Assembly: GCA_037043015.1 (NCBI GenBank)
Contig: CM073329.1
Span: forward strand, 2,248,648-2,312,647
Direction of reading: 5' to 3'
Length of the DNA: 64,000 nucleotides
Source of the DNA: Bryum argenteum
Lineage: Eukaryota > Streptophyta > Bryopsida > Bryales > Bryaceae
The position numbers were made by a program, and so were the translations under genes. Shown piece after piece: positions 35,762 through 47,972 of this stretch. The notes beneath the pieces were generated by a model. That model was not told the DNA's origin, did not search any database, and was given only the letters and a program-made list of their open reading frames with translations. Every line of letters starts with the position of its first letter. Position 1 is the stretch's first letter.

Positions 35762-36719
35762 TTAACCCTTTCATGACCACTCCTGTTTTGGAAGTCGAGG
35801 TTTTTTTGAGGTGTCTGGATGTATTTTGAAGTGCATCGAACAAATGAAGGGTCAAAATTAAGATCCGACCGTATAAATGTGTAGTGAACTTCATATACAT
35901 GCTAGTAGCCAAACATGGGTCAGATCTACCGTATGAACTAGAGTATTATGATGTTCCGAGTCAAGTGTAGTACATAGTGTATACATGACCTCGAAGCTTT
36001 TTACTAGAATTAGAGACCAAAATATCCAAATTTGGGCAAAACACATGTGGTCAATATTGTAGAGAGTTTGAAGATCTATCCAACAACACCATGAGCGTTG
36101 CATTTCGAGCATTTATGAAACTGAAATTGTGAAAAGAGACCAAGAACCCAGTTCCTTGTATACTGTAGCGTACAAGAAATACATGGGATATCGTAGCAAA
36201 TATGGCCAGATTGAAAAATCAGACATGGTCACATTCATCAGACGCCGAGCCTTGACGTAGAATCACTGTGCAAACAACATGTGGTTGATTCTTTTTGGGG
36301 AGGATTTCAGGTTGTACAAACGTATACGCTTTGATAGACGGTGTTGAGTTGCCAAAAGAAATCAACTCTTCTTTTGTCGACGGAGCCAATTAAGTAGTAC
36401 CCCCCATGTTCCCATGTTCCCATGTTCCCAAGGGACCCTTAGAACTGGTGCCATGTGTCCTCGACGGCCGTATTTCCTGAATCTTTCTCACTTCTTTCCA
36501 GACCACCTACCGTATTTCATACTCATCACCATGTATAGACAGTTCTACCAGGCGGAGTACGAGTCCAAATGCATCGTTGTTTTGTGTAGTAGATCCAGCA
36601 CACACTCCTCTTCCGGCGTTGTTCTTTAACATTTTGCTATTTCTACACATATTCTACTCAATCATGGAATAACCACACTTCAGCGACCATATTTGGTTGA
36701 TTGGTCAGGAAAGGGTTAA
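35762..36719 (+). mobile_element. TTAA-bounded element with possible piggyBac transposase relic
   Basis: TTAA 35762-35765 with CCCTTTCATGACCA, and the complementary right end (CCCTTTCCTGACCA) before TTAA 36716-36719, 13 of 14 matching. Length is 958 bp. The plus strand from about 36130 reads AYKKYMGYRSKYGQIEKSD, then RRRALT and a stop, reminiscent of the MGGVDKxDQ region near the end of piggyBac transposases. Downstream, YESKCIVVLCSR could be the start of the C-terminal Cys-rich finger. The frame is broken and most of the DDD catalytic domain is absent. Target site and ends are seen directly; the transposase relic is a tentative reading. Confidence 0.55.
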
Positions 36720-37600
36720 ACTTTTGATTTTTCTTCATTTTCGAGATTTTAATTGTCAAAGTTGTTTGAATTTTTTTTGCTTTGAGAACCCTGAAAGGTC
36801 ATTTTCTACTTTCTTGGTCTTTTAGGGCTAACCAAAGCATCTTCTTTATCTTTAGGGCTAACCAAAGATTTGTCTAGGATTGCTTTGGTTTTTCAAATGA
36901 AAAAATCCAAGAATGTGGGCCAAGAAGTTAACCCATGTAGTTTGTTTGTGGTCTTTGACTCTAAACAAGGCCAGATATATATTTGTTTGGAACAAGAGCA
37001 TGGACACTCTTTTGTAACCTCACAATGTGCTAAATAGGTTGGGTAATGCAAATGAAGTGGAGAGGGAGAGGCGGGATTTGCTTCCTCCACCCTTCTGCGA
37101 CAAAACACGTTGTGCATAGGGCAAATCTACAGTCAGTGCTTAGTCATTCTTTAGAGCATGCTAGCTCCCGACCAAAGTGCACCATTGGCACACAACTCAC
37201 CGAGATGACAAACTTTATTAGAGTCCCATGGCAAGCAAACCTTTCTTGTAAGAGGCCATGTGCAAGCATGTAGAAAATGTACATGTGGTGGAACTAAAAA
37301 ATGTTCCTTGATTTTTGCCACAATTATTTAGGTTTATAATTCCTACCATTAGTGTAATGACCTCCAACCTGATACATTCAAGAATAGGTCAAAGTTTGAA
37401 CAGTCTCCCGAAATGGGAGCCTTTTGTAGGAAGCAATCACTCCACCTCTAACATCAATGCAACAAGTAAAGAGAGGAGGATGCCTATTAAAATTTGGTCG
37501 CCTTATGCCATCGCTCCATGTATTCTTGCCGATCAACTCTCTCCCATGGTCCACATCGCAATTTGACTTAGGAACATCGAGAGCGTTGAGGTAATTTTGG
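36720..37600. other. Intergenic, no gene recognised
   Basis: Only a short direct repeat (CTTTAGGGCTAACCAAAG near 36823 and 36850) was noted. ORFs on both strands at 36893-37566 have no recognised domain. Confidence 0.4.
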
Positions 37601-37812
37601 GATTTCCAATCCCTCTACTAACTCTTCGTGCCACTCAAACTTTGAACGTGATTATCTCCTAATGTATGAGGAGTTTGGAAGTGTGAATTAACTTCTTGAA
37701 AAGGTATGGAAAAACTCTACAACCTGCAAAAAGTTTCAACTTCTTGCATGCTAAAAATAGTAAACCATAGGCTGACCAAACCCAAACGACCACAACATGG
37801 CCTCACTCTAGG
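37600..37812. repeat. Family B repeat fragment
   Basis: Shares TCTACAACCTGCAAAAAGTTT, GCTAAAAATAGTAAACCATA and a GCTGACCAAACCC end with 40610-40700 and 46580-46660, and inverted with 58260-58350. It ends at a TTAA shared with the next element. Confidence 0.6.
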
Positions 37813-38045
37813 TTAACCCCTAAAGGTCTGAGCGTGCCGTGGCGACCAGTAGAATACGGTGTATTTTTGTTGTATTTGGAGTGAATGCACACCTTTAATG
37901 GGTTTGAGTTCAAAGAAGAAGTTGACATTTGAATTAATGCGGTTCTAGTGAGCTATTACAATTCCAGTTTAGAGTTTCTTGTTGGTAGCAAATCCTAGTT
38001 ATACAACAGCGTACATACTATCCCCAAGGGACTTTTAAGGGTTAA
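37813..38045. mobile_element. TTAA-bounded element, about 230 bp
   Basis: TTAA 37813-37816 with CCCCTAAAGGTCTG and a right end ACTTTTAAGGG before TTAA 38042-38045. The terminal match is weaker than in other copies. Non-coding. Confidence 0.55.
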
Positions 38046-38057
38046 AACCTTATTTTA

Positions 38058-38427
38058 TTAACCCTTAAACACCCGTGGGGTCTGAAATGGGCAGTCCAAA
38101 ATTGAATCACAACATCTTTTGGACTTGGGCATCATGAATAGTGCACTTTTTGAACTTGGGCATCATGAGTGAACCAATCAATGATGAGCTTGCAACCTCC
38201 TACAAGGTTATGTACAACCCCAACCTACCTACCACAATCCTTTTAAAGCACAAAATCACTCATACAAATTATGATTTAAACTGTAAAATTTCACTTTTTG
38301 AATACATCATAAGGAGGTGACGAGTTTGACATCAAAATATAAGTGAAAAGTTCATTACAGTGAGAGCTACAGAGTAGATTCTGTTGGGAAGTAGCCCCTC
38401 GGGCTCTCTTGGGCGTTTAAGGGTTAA
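38058..38427 (+). mobile_element. TTAA-bounded piggyBac-like MITE (370-bp subfamily)
   Basis: TTAA, CCCTTAAACACCC on the left and GGGCGTTTAAGGG with TTAA on the right. The interior matches the copies at 56671-57040 and 63352-63722 nearly base for base, including GGGCAGTCCAAAATTGAATC and CTTGCAACCTCCTACAAGG. Confidence 0.85.
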
Positions 38428-39000
38428 CGGCCCACAACTTGTTACAGTAGGTGAATGACATGACCAAAGGAGATGCTCTTAGCTACATAATTGAAATTAG
38501 GTGCCTCTAACTTAGTTTCCACCATATTGCCTTGTTGCTACTGCTACTGCTACTCAGTCCATTTTCACTTCCAATCGCCGTTTTATGGACGATGGAGGGG
38601 AGAGTGACAACTGTGGGGATATGAAAAGAGCGTACTGTGAGAGTCTCAGACCCCAAAATATTCATGCAAAAGGAGCCAGCCAGGCTCCTTCCCAAAAATG
38701 CTGGATGCACATTCCTAGATATTCCAAAGCAACTCAACTGCAGGAGATACTTGGCATGCGAGCTCAAATTTCAGATTTCCCCCAATCTGGAATGAAGATA
38801 ATAATGGAAGTAATTTTCATGCATGGGAAAAAAGTAAGAGGAATGACAGTCATGATTTTTTGGATTCTTCTACAATTTGCTATGAATTTTTGAAGGCGGT
38901 TCTGAGATGGTGCCCTAATTTTGCACCCTCTAATGTGTGACTGACGTGAGTACATTCTATTGTTGGGGGAGGTTATTATCTACCTTGGGGTGAAAGGCAC
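38428..39000. other. Short intergenic stretch, no gene recognised
   Basis: Overlapping ORFs on both strands (38507-38955) are mutual shadows with no domain. Confidence 0.4.
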
Positions 39001-39375
39001 CACAAGCCTTGGCTTAGTGGTTAGGGCTCATGGCTCCCAATGAGAAGGTCGTGGGTTCTATTTCCCTTGTCGGCGTGGTGCTCACCACCATAGTCCACCC
39101 AACTATGGTGGGGTGGGGTTCTTGGACCTTGTACCTCAAAGCCCTTTGGGAAGATACCATGTCGGGGGGTTCTTGGACCTTGTACCTCATAGCCCTTTGA
39201 GGAGATACCATGTCGGGTATCTCGAAGGCACTACTGGCTAGGTAGGAACTAGCATAGTGTTCACTCTGAGAGGGCGGTTAGTAGTCCTGCCACTGGTGTG
39301 ATGACCTTCAGGTATACATCCAAGGATAGGTCAAACGAACACTCTATTCACACCTGCCTCTAAATAGGTTGGAGT
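39001..39375 (+). repeat. tRNA-derived SINE, full-length-like copy
   Basis: The 5' head has a tRNA-like layout: an A-box-like TGGCTTAGTGG at about 39011 and a B-box-like GGTCGTGGGTTCTATTTC at about 39046. These would form an internal RNA polymerase III promoter. The body contains a 51-bp internal duplication (TTCTTGGACCTTGTACCTC at 39119 and 39170), then the AGGCACTA...GAACTAGC and CACTCTATTCACACC segments shared with other copies. It ends GGAGTTTCTCTTATTC. It is not a tRNA gene: there is no acceptor pairing and the arms are imperfect. Confidence 0.75.
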
Positions 39376-39840
39376 TTCTCTTATTCATCTTCTTCCTCTC
39401 GGTGAAGAAACCTAGTGCTCCATTATCGGTACCGCTCCAGTTTTAAGCACTCTCCCTTATATACAGCAAGCCATTTGAAGTTAAATTTTTGGACTTGGCG
39501 CGTGCAGGCACTTACAATTGCAAGGAAAAAACAAAAAGGGATTGACTAGGCAGGGCCAAAATGAATTTTCCATAAGGCAGCCTCCCCTGCTACTTGCCAG
39601 ACATGACGGTGGTGGAGGCTGAGATAATTTCGAGAATGGAGTTGTCCCCCCTGACCAATTGTCCCCCCTTCCCTTGCTGGGCTAGCCAACATAATAACCC
39701 TTATTGGGTGCTCGGTGTTACTACAATCCAAATTTCATGCCCCCACGATGACAATTTCCAGGAATTATCAAATGCACACCTACCAGTTTTCCCCTTAACC
39801 CATAAAGTCGAAAGCCGCCAAAACTCCTCTTTTTTGAGAT
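39376..39840. other. Short intergenic stretch, nothing recognised
   Basis: No gene, element end or tandem repeat could be supported. Confidence 0.4.
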
Positions 39841-40735
39841 CGTAACATTCAAAGTTGAAAAACAAATGCAAAATGGGTTCGAAGTTTTTTTGTGAGCCTG
39901 AAAAGTTAATTTGAACTTCAGCTATTCAAATTCTTGTTCCTAAGTTAGTTAGGAACATGTCTATGCAATTTTTACCATCATGCGACCTATAAAGCCTAAA
40001 AAAAAGGCTTGAATTTTCAAATGGAGGTATGCAGAAATTCAACTTCAATGGCCCCTCTTTGATAATAAAAATGGCATGTGAAGAATAATTGGAGAGGAAA
40101 AATCCAAACAGCAAGATCATGCCTTAAAACCTTATTTCCAAGTAGGAAAAAAAAAAACTTGGAAAAAAGTAAAATATCAATTTTTGAAGTTTATGTGACT
40201 TAATTTATTTCGAGCAGAATAGATGAGCATATACCAAAGTTTGGGCAATTTTGAGCAAATTTCAAATAGTGTCTATAAAATTTGGTTGTAAATATCTTCT
40301 AGAGAATGGAGAATTTTGAAGCACAAAATGACTTTCCGGAAAGGTATTAACCCCTGTAGATCCAAGAAAGCCGAAGTGGCTTTTTTGGGTTCCTGCGAGG
40401 AGAAAATCCGTCAAATTTGACTACTACAATCTCACAAATGAAAATGAATCAATGGTTCAAATTTTGTACACGAGTGAAAAGGTAAGTTAGATTTAAGATC
40501 CCACGGTTTGATCTTTTAAATGAATTGATACTTAGATTGAACCTTTTTTTGGCCTAAAGTAGACAAAGGTCATTTCTTGTAATTTGTGTAATTTTGCATC
40601 AAAGATCTTTAGTGGTCAAAACACTCTATAACCTGCAAAAGTATTCAGTTTCATTCAAGCTAAATATAGTAAATAAGGGGCTGACCAGACCCGGAATAAC
40701 CCTTTTGGGCTCTTTTCAACATTAGGGGTAAAACC
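39841..40735. repeat. Family B dispersed repeat, TTAA-type sub-element inside
   Basis: Shares long segments with 46000-46660 and, inverted, with 55690-56370 and 58238-59020, such as GGAACATGT.TATGCAATTTTTACC and TTGGGCAATTTTGAGCAAATT. A TTAACCCCTG edge at 40348 and a CATTAGGGGTAAAA edge at about 40722 may be the two ends of a nested TTAA element. Confidence 0.5.
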
Positions 40736-42600
40736 CTGCACACAATCTAGGGCTTCTGACTTGAAAGAAATCTTTAACTGCCCTATGAATAAGTACAACC
40801 TGACGATGGCGTTTATCATGAAAAATGGCTTCAAGAAATAATGGCAAAGAAAAAGAGCTGAGGGAAAAAAGAGAATCTAGCTTATGATTGAGTAGCCTAA
40901 TGGTTGGGATTTGGCAACCAATTTCATCTAGCATGAATTCATGTCAAAGTGGCAAATCCAACGATATTCAACGATTAAAATTGTTTACAATATTTATTTT
41001 ATTAAATTTTTCACTCAACTAGAAATCTTAAGCATTTTTACAATACTTCACACTTGAAATCAAGTGTGGAGTTCATTATGCAATCATCAAAATAATGGAC
41101 TATTTGACTCTCGTTGTGTTTTAAGGATCTTAGCTACATACATATTTTTCTGAAGATCGACAAAGAAGATTTTATGTCAATTGAAAATACAAAACTCCGA
41201 AGTTAATGCTCTACAAGTGATCACAAGTTAATTGTGTGTTGTGTATACTTAGGGCATCTCTTATAGGCTCAACGACTGGTCTTGGCAACAACAACAAACG
41301 GGGCGGCTAGGGCCACAATGGTTCTCGTATGCCTCCCTCTACAACTTGCACTCTTGCTACTTGAGTCCTATGCTCAACAAAGAGACCTCATTTGAAGTGA
41401 GCAATCTTGCTCGCGACGACGAAAATCATGAGAGAATCATGGGTTCTCTTGAGATTGAAAAAACAAGGCATGCAAACTAGACACTACCACGTCACAGTAA
41501 ATGCTCACTGTAAATCAGCTTGCAATCAACTATTTTTCATCTCTGCAAGAGGGGTGGCATGGCAAAGGCTTCATTCTCCTTTGCACATGCACACATACCA
41601 AATACGATAATTGATGCCCTTAGAACGTGATTGGAATTATGACATGTTGCGTCAATACACACAACATTTTGTTGCCAAGCCTAACAAAATTTGCTTACAT
41701 TGAGCAACAAATAGCCAAGGAATATCATAATTTTACCAATCACTAACTAGTAGAGAGAATTTTATGCACAATTTAACTTAAGGTAGGTGCCTACCCAAAA
41801 CTTCATTCTCTCTTATCAACAAAGATACATCCAATTTATGTCAAAAAGTGTTTCCGCTAACCCCATGTGTGACCGTACCCTCAAACTCCGAACTCGAATC
41901 ATGAATAGAGCAAGCAATAAAGCAAGCATTCAAACATGAAGACAAGTTGTCTGTAGACATTTATGTAAGGGCTGAAGTGGAGCTCCGGTGGAGGGCGAGC
42001 TAAGTTATTAATTGGTAGTCGTGTGTGTAAGGAAGCTGAAATTGGGAACTGCAGACACAAGGCATAAAGTAATTGTAGAAGACTCTCTGATCCTTTTCCG
42101 CCTTACACTTTATAGCTAGCTAGCAATGTTTGCTACTTGCTAGCCAGCACAGGCAACACTAGGGCTACAAATAGATGATCTGTAAAGTGCCGCAGCAAAC
42201 AGGAGATGATCAGCAGCCGATGACCTAAACTAGCTCAATCATGTGCATTGCTGACTTTGAGCAGAACTGCAAAGCCCCCGCCGGTTCTCGACACGAAGAA
42301 TTCTTTATTTATCCGGTGGTAATCCCATCCGCTAACTTACTGCAGTTCTGCATCCAATTCTTCGATGTTTCCTGTTCTTTCGTGTCTTTGTTCTCCGACC
42401 TATTGCTTCCAAGTTCAGTCTTGTAAAGTAGGACTACCCATTGACCATGTTTATTTATTGCGGGAGAAGTATGGTATGTTCCACTTTTTCCAATGAGACA
42501 CAAGTTAGCTCACGCTTTTTATGAGATCAGCTCTAGTATCTCAATGAACTAGTTTTATTTCAGCTCACGTTTTGCAAGTGTTAGCATATCTTCCCTTTTG
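40736..42600. other. Intergenic, no gene recognised
   Basis: Short ORFs only (such as 41407-41610 and 42241-42426). The block 41940-42480 is less AT-rich and could be transcribed, but no reading frame supports a protein. Confidence 0.4.
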
Positions 42601-42602
42601 TT

Positions 42603-42848
42603 GAAAACTTGTCGCCTTGGGTTTCGTATTGGTTTCTCTTTGTTTTGATTCTACCCCGGCCCTCCCTTTGTTGAAAACTTGTCGCCTTAGGCTTTGTATT
42701 GGTTTCTCTTGTTTTGATTCTACCCCCTCCCTTTGCTGGGAACTTGTCGCCTTGGGTTTTGTATTGGTTCTTCTTGTTTTTATTCTACCCCCTCCCTTTG
42801 TAGAAAACTTGTCGCCTTGGGCTTTGTATTGGTTTCTCTTGTTTTGAC
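42603..42848. repeat. Four tandem copies of a 65-70 bp unit
   Basis: Units begin GAAAACTTGTCGCCTTGGG at about 42603, 42673, 42738 and 42803. Each contains TTTGTATTGGTTTCTCTTG and CTACCCC.CCCTCCCTTTG. Copies differ by a few substitutions and a 5-bp length change. Confidence 0.9.
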
Positions 42849-44805
42849 ACTAACCCAAAAGGGATATTCATAAAAGTATGATATTTCTACCATGTTCTTC
42901 ATCAATGTTTTTAACAAGAGTGTCATATTTCACCGAGCTGCTAGAAAGCCTAGTGAAAGTACCAAACTTTTTCACTATAGTAATCACTAGTCCAATACAA
43001 TATGAGTATTTTAGACTAGATTGAGACTACTTAGGTTCTTTGAAGACATTTATTTATGTACTAAAGATGGAATATAAACGTTATGCAAATATTAGTGTGT
43101 GAGACCCTAAACAATTAATTCTGTTCTATGTGTTCTATAAAACCTCTGTGTGATAAATTAAATTGATCAAAATTTTGGTATGAAATATATTTAAAAGAAT
43201 GAGACTCTAGAAATGTACCAATTCACCGATCATCATTATGATGTGACAAGAAATAATATATACACTTGAAGTGTTGAGTACTATGTGAAATTTGATCATG
43301 ATTACCGTATGTCATAGGCTGGTTCAACAGAAATTAAATCAAAAGTGGTATACTCAAAGAACTGAAATTGGCGTGAAATTGGATTGTCGAATTGAAGTTC
43401 TTAAAAAATAATTAATTATTTGAATCGACCTATGACAAACGGTACTTTCTTATGAATACTCTTCCGATCTACAAACTTTGTGTAATGCGTTCATTTTTCA
43501 TGAGCCTCCAAATGATATGTACATTAGTGTAAACCTCAACAAACTCATGTCTTAACTAGGAAATCATATTCATATTCATATGTTGTTTCCGTCATAAAAT
43601 ATTCATTTTAGATGCTTATACACACCAAGAAAATTGCATGTGGATTAAACTAATCATTGCAATAAGCTCTTGCATCTAAGATAATTGTTGAGCAAGGCAT
43701 TCTAATTAGAGACGCGTTAAAAGCACAATCTTTGAATCTTATGTGCATTAGAAGGTGCTTCCAAAGTTGTCACCTAACATTTTTTGAGCTCACTTTGTAA
43801 CCAATGGAAGCTATTCTACATGACCACATTAGGCCTTTCCTTTCGATGACACATGTAGCCACACATGACGACCAAGGTACACCCCGTCATTGTACCTTCT
43901 CTTCTCTCTTACAAGGACATGTGGTCCTATAAACCCCCTATTAAACTTCTCTCGTCGTACTACTTTCAATAAGAATACTTGCATAACACCCCTATCATAA
44001 TTAACCTAGCTTCAAAAAGGTTGTACAATACATTCTTGATTCTCAAGGTACTAACACCATCTGCGTATCTTGAATGTTTGCCATCATAAAAACGTTGCGT
44101 TCATCCAAAATTCCTAGGCTCAGGTAAAATATTAAGTATATTGTCTCTATGGCACCAATAACTTATTAACTTGAAAGAATAATCACATCCTGCTCTCCAC
44201 GAGTCGACGATCAAAGTAACAGGCTCCCAATTACACTTAACGCAAAACCAAGAATAAAATTGGCACTCTAATTAAAAGGCCATATTCCATTACCAACACA
44301 ATATGAGGTTCTTGGGACTTATAATGCTACTTTGTACACACAATATTTTGTCGTGTTTTACCTTTACTCCTCTTCTGCTTGCAACAATATCAAACTAAAA
44401 TGAAACTTGAAACTAAAAACAAAATATAGCCATTTATCTACGTTGGGTAAAAACCGTAAAATAGGGCTACTTCCGTCCTATTATTCTCTTTCTCTCGTGA
44501 AGGTACATGTACTCATCAATTTGGTTGATGGAAGCCTACTAACACACATACAAAGGCTATATGGAAGAGAGCAGGCACACAAGTAGAGGACCGACGTACA
44601 CATACTAGCAACACTTTGGCAGAAAGAAAAGCAGGCGCTTAGATTTGCAAGTAGACTCATGTGCAAATCTGATCCACTACTGATCAACATTCTGAACATT
44701 CTGAAAGCACGGCCGGGCTCATTGGTGCAGTCGCTGACCTCGCTTTGATGTGGCAAATTTCACACCAAACATTGGCAAACATAACTAATCTTACACAATC
44801 CGTTA
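42849..44805. other. AT-rich intergenic, no gene recognised
   Basis: No frame longer than about 90 codons and no element ends found. Confidence 0.4.
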
Positions 44806-45325
44806 CTTACACTCACTGAGCAACCATGTAAAATCCAACCCTAGCCTACGATATATAATCTTTTTGGTTGATTGATTATGGCAGACTTGAGCAGAAACAT
44901 CAAAAGAAGAATCCATGAGCAGAGAGAGAGCAGGATCGATATTGATGAATCGGCCGGGGGTATGAATAACTTACACTGAGCAACCATGTAAAATCCAACC
45001 CTAGCTAGTCTAGCTAGTCTACGATAGATCCATGCATATATAATCTTTTTGGTTGATTGATTATGGCAGACTTGATCGACTTGAGCAGAAACAAAACAAA
45101 AAGGATCCATGAGCAGAGAGAGCAGGATCGATATTGATGAATCGGCCGGGGGTATGAATAACTTACACTGAGCAACCATGTAAAATCCAACCCTAGCTAG
45201 TCTAGCTAGTCTACGATAGATCTATGCACATGTAATCTTTTTGGTTGATTGATTATGGCAGACTTGATCGATCAAAAAAAGGATCCATGAGCAGAGCAGA
45301 GCAGGAATTGGGGTATGAATAAGAT
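44806..45325. repeat. Three tandem copies of a 160-190 bp unit
   Basis: Copies start near 44806, 44970 and 45161 at TTACACT(CACT)GAGCAACCATG and run through GGTTGATTGATTATGGCAGA to ATCGGCCGGGGGTATGAATA. Copies 2 and 3 carry an extra CTAGTCTAGCTAGTCTACGA. Motifs such as GATCGA and TCTAGCTAG are numerous. No coding frame is shared. Confidence 0.9.
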
Positions 45326-45840
45326 CTGTAAGTTGAGAGATCGATAATCTGGTGAGTGCATTGAGAGTCTGCTGCTGTCACTGTTGTCGACGGTTTTTAC
45401 CTGACATTTGCTTTGCTTGCAGTTTTGCAGTCAGTTTTGAGCGCTTGTTGCAAGAGGCTGAATTCGTCGTTCATCTGCTCTGGGCCTTGAATGCTGTTAC
45501 AATAGGATCTTATTAATGGATCAGTTTCGATTATTATATATGTTTCTCTGCCCTTTTTAGCATCTGCCACACACACCTTTTTGCATTGGTTGACTTTGGA
45601 ATTGACGATGGGAGTCGTTGGTGTGCAGTGGGATCATTCATTTCGAATCGAAACATACAAGGTGAAGTTTGCAACTTGGATGCATCTTTTTTGTAGTGTG
45701 AAACTAGTCCAAGCTTGTGTGCAAATCTTAGTTGTGTAGGGTACCGGTCTTTGACTTTAAATCTTAAACCCTAAACCCTAAAGTGCTGACAAAGTGTGCA
45801 GAATTAGGGCTGAAATTGGTTATTTGTTTAATGTGGCCTT
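45326..45840. other. Short non-coding stretch beside the triplication
   Basis: Nothing recognised except a short CCCTAAACCCTAAA run at about 45768. Confidence 0.4.
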
Positions 45841-46672
45841 TTAATCCTTAAGGTGGACTAACCTCAAGATTGCTGAAGAGACTGAAAACTGACAAATACT
45901 ACCCTCTTTGTATGCAAGGGGAAAGTTTTCAACTTTTTACTTAATTTTAGGTATGGAATTGTAAGATCTAGTACTTAACTTGTATTTGTATATGTATAGA
46001 AAATCTCATATTCAAATTCCTTACCAATTGTGAGATCATGGTGTTCAAAGTTGGAGATACAGTTTTTTTTTCCTTAAATGTAGAAAGGGTAACTAGATTT
46101 TTGAGGGCCAAGAATACCATTTTGGTAATTTTTTTGATATGAGGCTTTTCACACTCACTTGTTCTTAGGTGAGTTAGGAACATGTTTATGCAATTTTTAC
46201 CCTCACACGACCTATAAGACCTAAAGAAATATTTGATTATTCGCATGAAGGTATGTTGATATTCAACTACAAAGGCCTATCTTTGACAATAAAAAAGGCA
46301 TGTAAAGAAGAATTGGATTGAAAATCCGAACGATGAGATCATGTCTTCAATTCTTATTTACATGTACAGAGAAAAAAACTTGAAAAAGAGTAAAATCTCG
46401 AATATTGGTGAATTTTTGAAGTTTCTGCGACTTAAATGATTTTGGGCAGCTTTTGAGAATAAATGAGCATATACTGAATTATGGGTGGATTTCAATAGTG
46501 CTTTTCAAACTTTGACTGTGATTAACTCTTAAAGTAAGAGAAATTTTGAAGCGTGAAATGACTTTCCAAAAAGGTATGAAAAGCTCTACAACCTCCTAAA
46601 AGTTTCATCTTCATACAAGCTAAAATTAGTAAGTCAGAGACTAGCCAAACCCTAAACAACCACAATATGGCC
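45841..46672. repeat. Family B dispersed repeat
   Basis: Aligns by eye with 39841-40735 (GGAACATGTTTATGCAATTTTTACC; GACTTTCCAAAAAGGTATGAAAAG; GCTAAAATTAGTAAGTCAGAG). Non-coding in its present state. Confidence 0.6.
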
Positions 46673-46676
46673 TCAC

Positions 46677-47075
46677 TCCTTCTTTCCTTCTTTCCTTCTT
46701 TCCTTCTTTCCTTCTTTCCTTCTTTCCTTCTTTCCTTCTTTCCTTCTTTCCTTCTTTCCTTCTTTCCTTCTTTCCTTCTTTCCTTCTTTCCTTCTTTCCT
46801 TCTTTCCTTCTTTCCTTCTTTCCTTCTTTCCTTCTTTCCTTCTTTCCTTCTTTCCTTCTTTCTTTCTTTCCTTCTTTCCTTCTTTCCTTCTTTCCTTCTT
46901 TCCTTCTTTCCTTCTTTCCTTCTTTCCTTCTTTCCTTCTTTCCTTCTTTCCTTCTTTCCTTCTTTCCTTCTTTCCTTCTTTCCTTCTTTCCTTCTTTCCT
47001 TCTTTCCTTCTTTCCTTCTTTCCTTCTTTCCTTCTTTCCTTCTTTCCTGCTTTCTTTCTTTCCTACTTTCCTTCT
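46677..47075. repeat. Long 8-bp microsatellite (TTCCTTCT)n
   Basis: About 400 bp of CCTTCTTT repeats with only a few imperfect units, mainly near 46860 and 47048. It creates long artificial ORFs on both strands (ERRKEGKK repeats on the minus strand). Confidence 0.97.
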
Positions 47076-47430
47076 TAGCACCAATGTAATATTGTTATGA
47101 TATTTATTGGGGCATCTCTAGCAATGCAACTCTACAATTTTGACATCTATTACAGATGTAGGGTAATGTTGACCATGAACAGGTTGTACATCAATAATAA
47201 TGTACTATAGTAGTACAAATTTACTTCTAGTAATGACAACCACTTGAAATCTAAAATTTCCTGATGAAGGTTTTAAAATTGGAATTTGACTTAGCAAATT
47301 TTACCACATACACTTTGCAGTATAAAGAGCACCCAATAAAAATCTTAAGTAAAAATATTACTCTTAACTACTTCATTTAGGCTGCCCGAAAGTGCAAAAA
47401 CCCGTTTCGGGCTTCAAGGAAAGTTAGGGG

Positions 47431-47799
47431 TTAACTCTTAAACGTCTAAGGTGATCCGAGGGGTCATATTCCAACAGAATCTCCTCTGTAGCTCTCAATG
47501 TACTCAACTTTTCACTTATATTTTGATGTCAAACTCGTCACCTTCTTGTGATGCATTCGAAAAGTGAAATTTTGGAATTCAAAGCACAATTTGTATGAGT
47601 GATTTTGTGCTTTGAAAGGATTGTGGTAGGTAGGTTGGGGTTGTACATAACCTTGTAGGAGGTTGCAAGCTCTTATTGATTGGATCATTCATGATGCCCC
47701 AGTTCAAAAAGTGCACTATTCATGATGCCCAAGTCCAAAAGATGTTGTGATCCAATACTAGGCTACCCAAATCCGTATAGCTAGACGTTTGAGAGTTAA
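47431..47799 (-). mobile_element. TTAA-bounded piggyBac-like MITE (370-bp subfamily)
   Basis: TTAA, CTCTTAAACGTCT at the left and AGACGTTTGAGAG with TTAA at the right. The interior is the inverted form of the copies at 38058, 56671 and 63352. The ends have diverged together, preserving complementarity. Confidence 0.85.
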
Positions 47800-47867
47800 G
47801 TGTTATTTCTTGCTAGTTATGTAATGGTGTTATTTGTAACTATTGAGTCCATCTTCAAAAGAGAAGA

Positions 47868-47972
47868 GTAGAATTGTCCCAATTTCTCCTTATCCAATGG
47901 GCATCGGGTCACTACACTACAAAAGGACACTTTATTCACGCCCACTCTTCACAGGCTTGGAGTTTCTATTAT
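47868..47972 (+). repeat. SINE 3' fragment
   Basis: Contains AATTGTCCCAATTTCTCCTT, GGGCATCGGG and GGACACTTTATTCACGCCC, ending GGAGTTTCTATTATTATG, as in the SINE copies at 17009 and 39001. Confidence 0.75.

Noticed and set aside
39007-39075. tRNA gene
   Set aside because: A- and B-box-like motifs exist, but the arms do not pair well and the sequence continues into a repeated SINE body.
46641-47089. Two long ORFs on opposite strands with 8-residue repeats
   Set aside because: Both are translations of the 8-bp microsatellite; no unique coding sequence remains.
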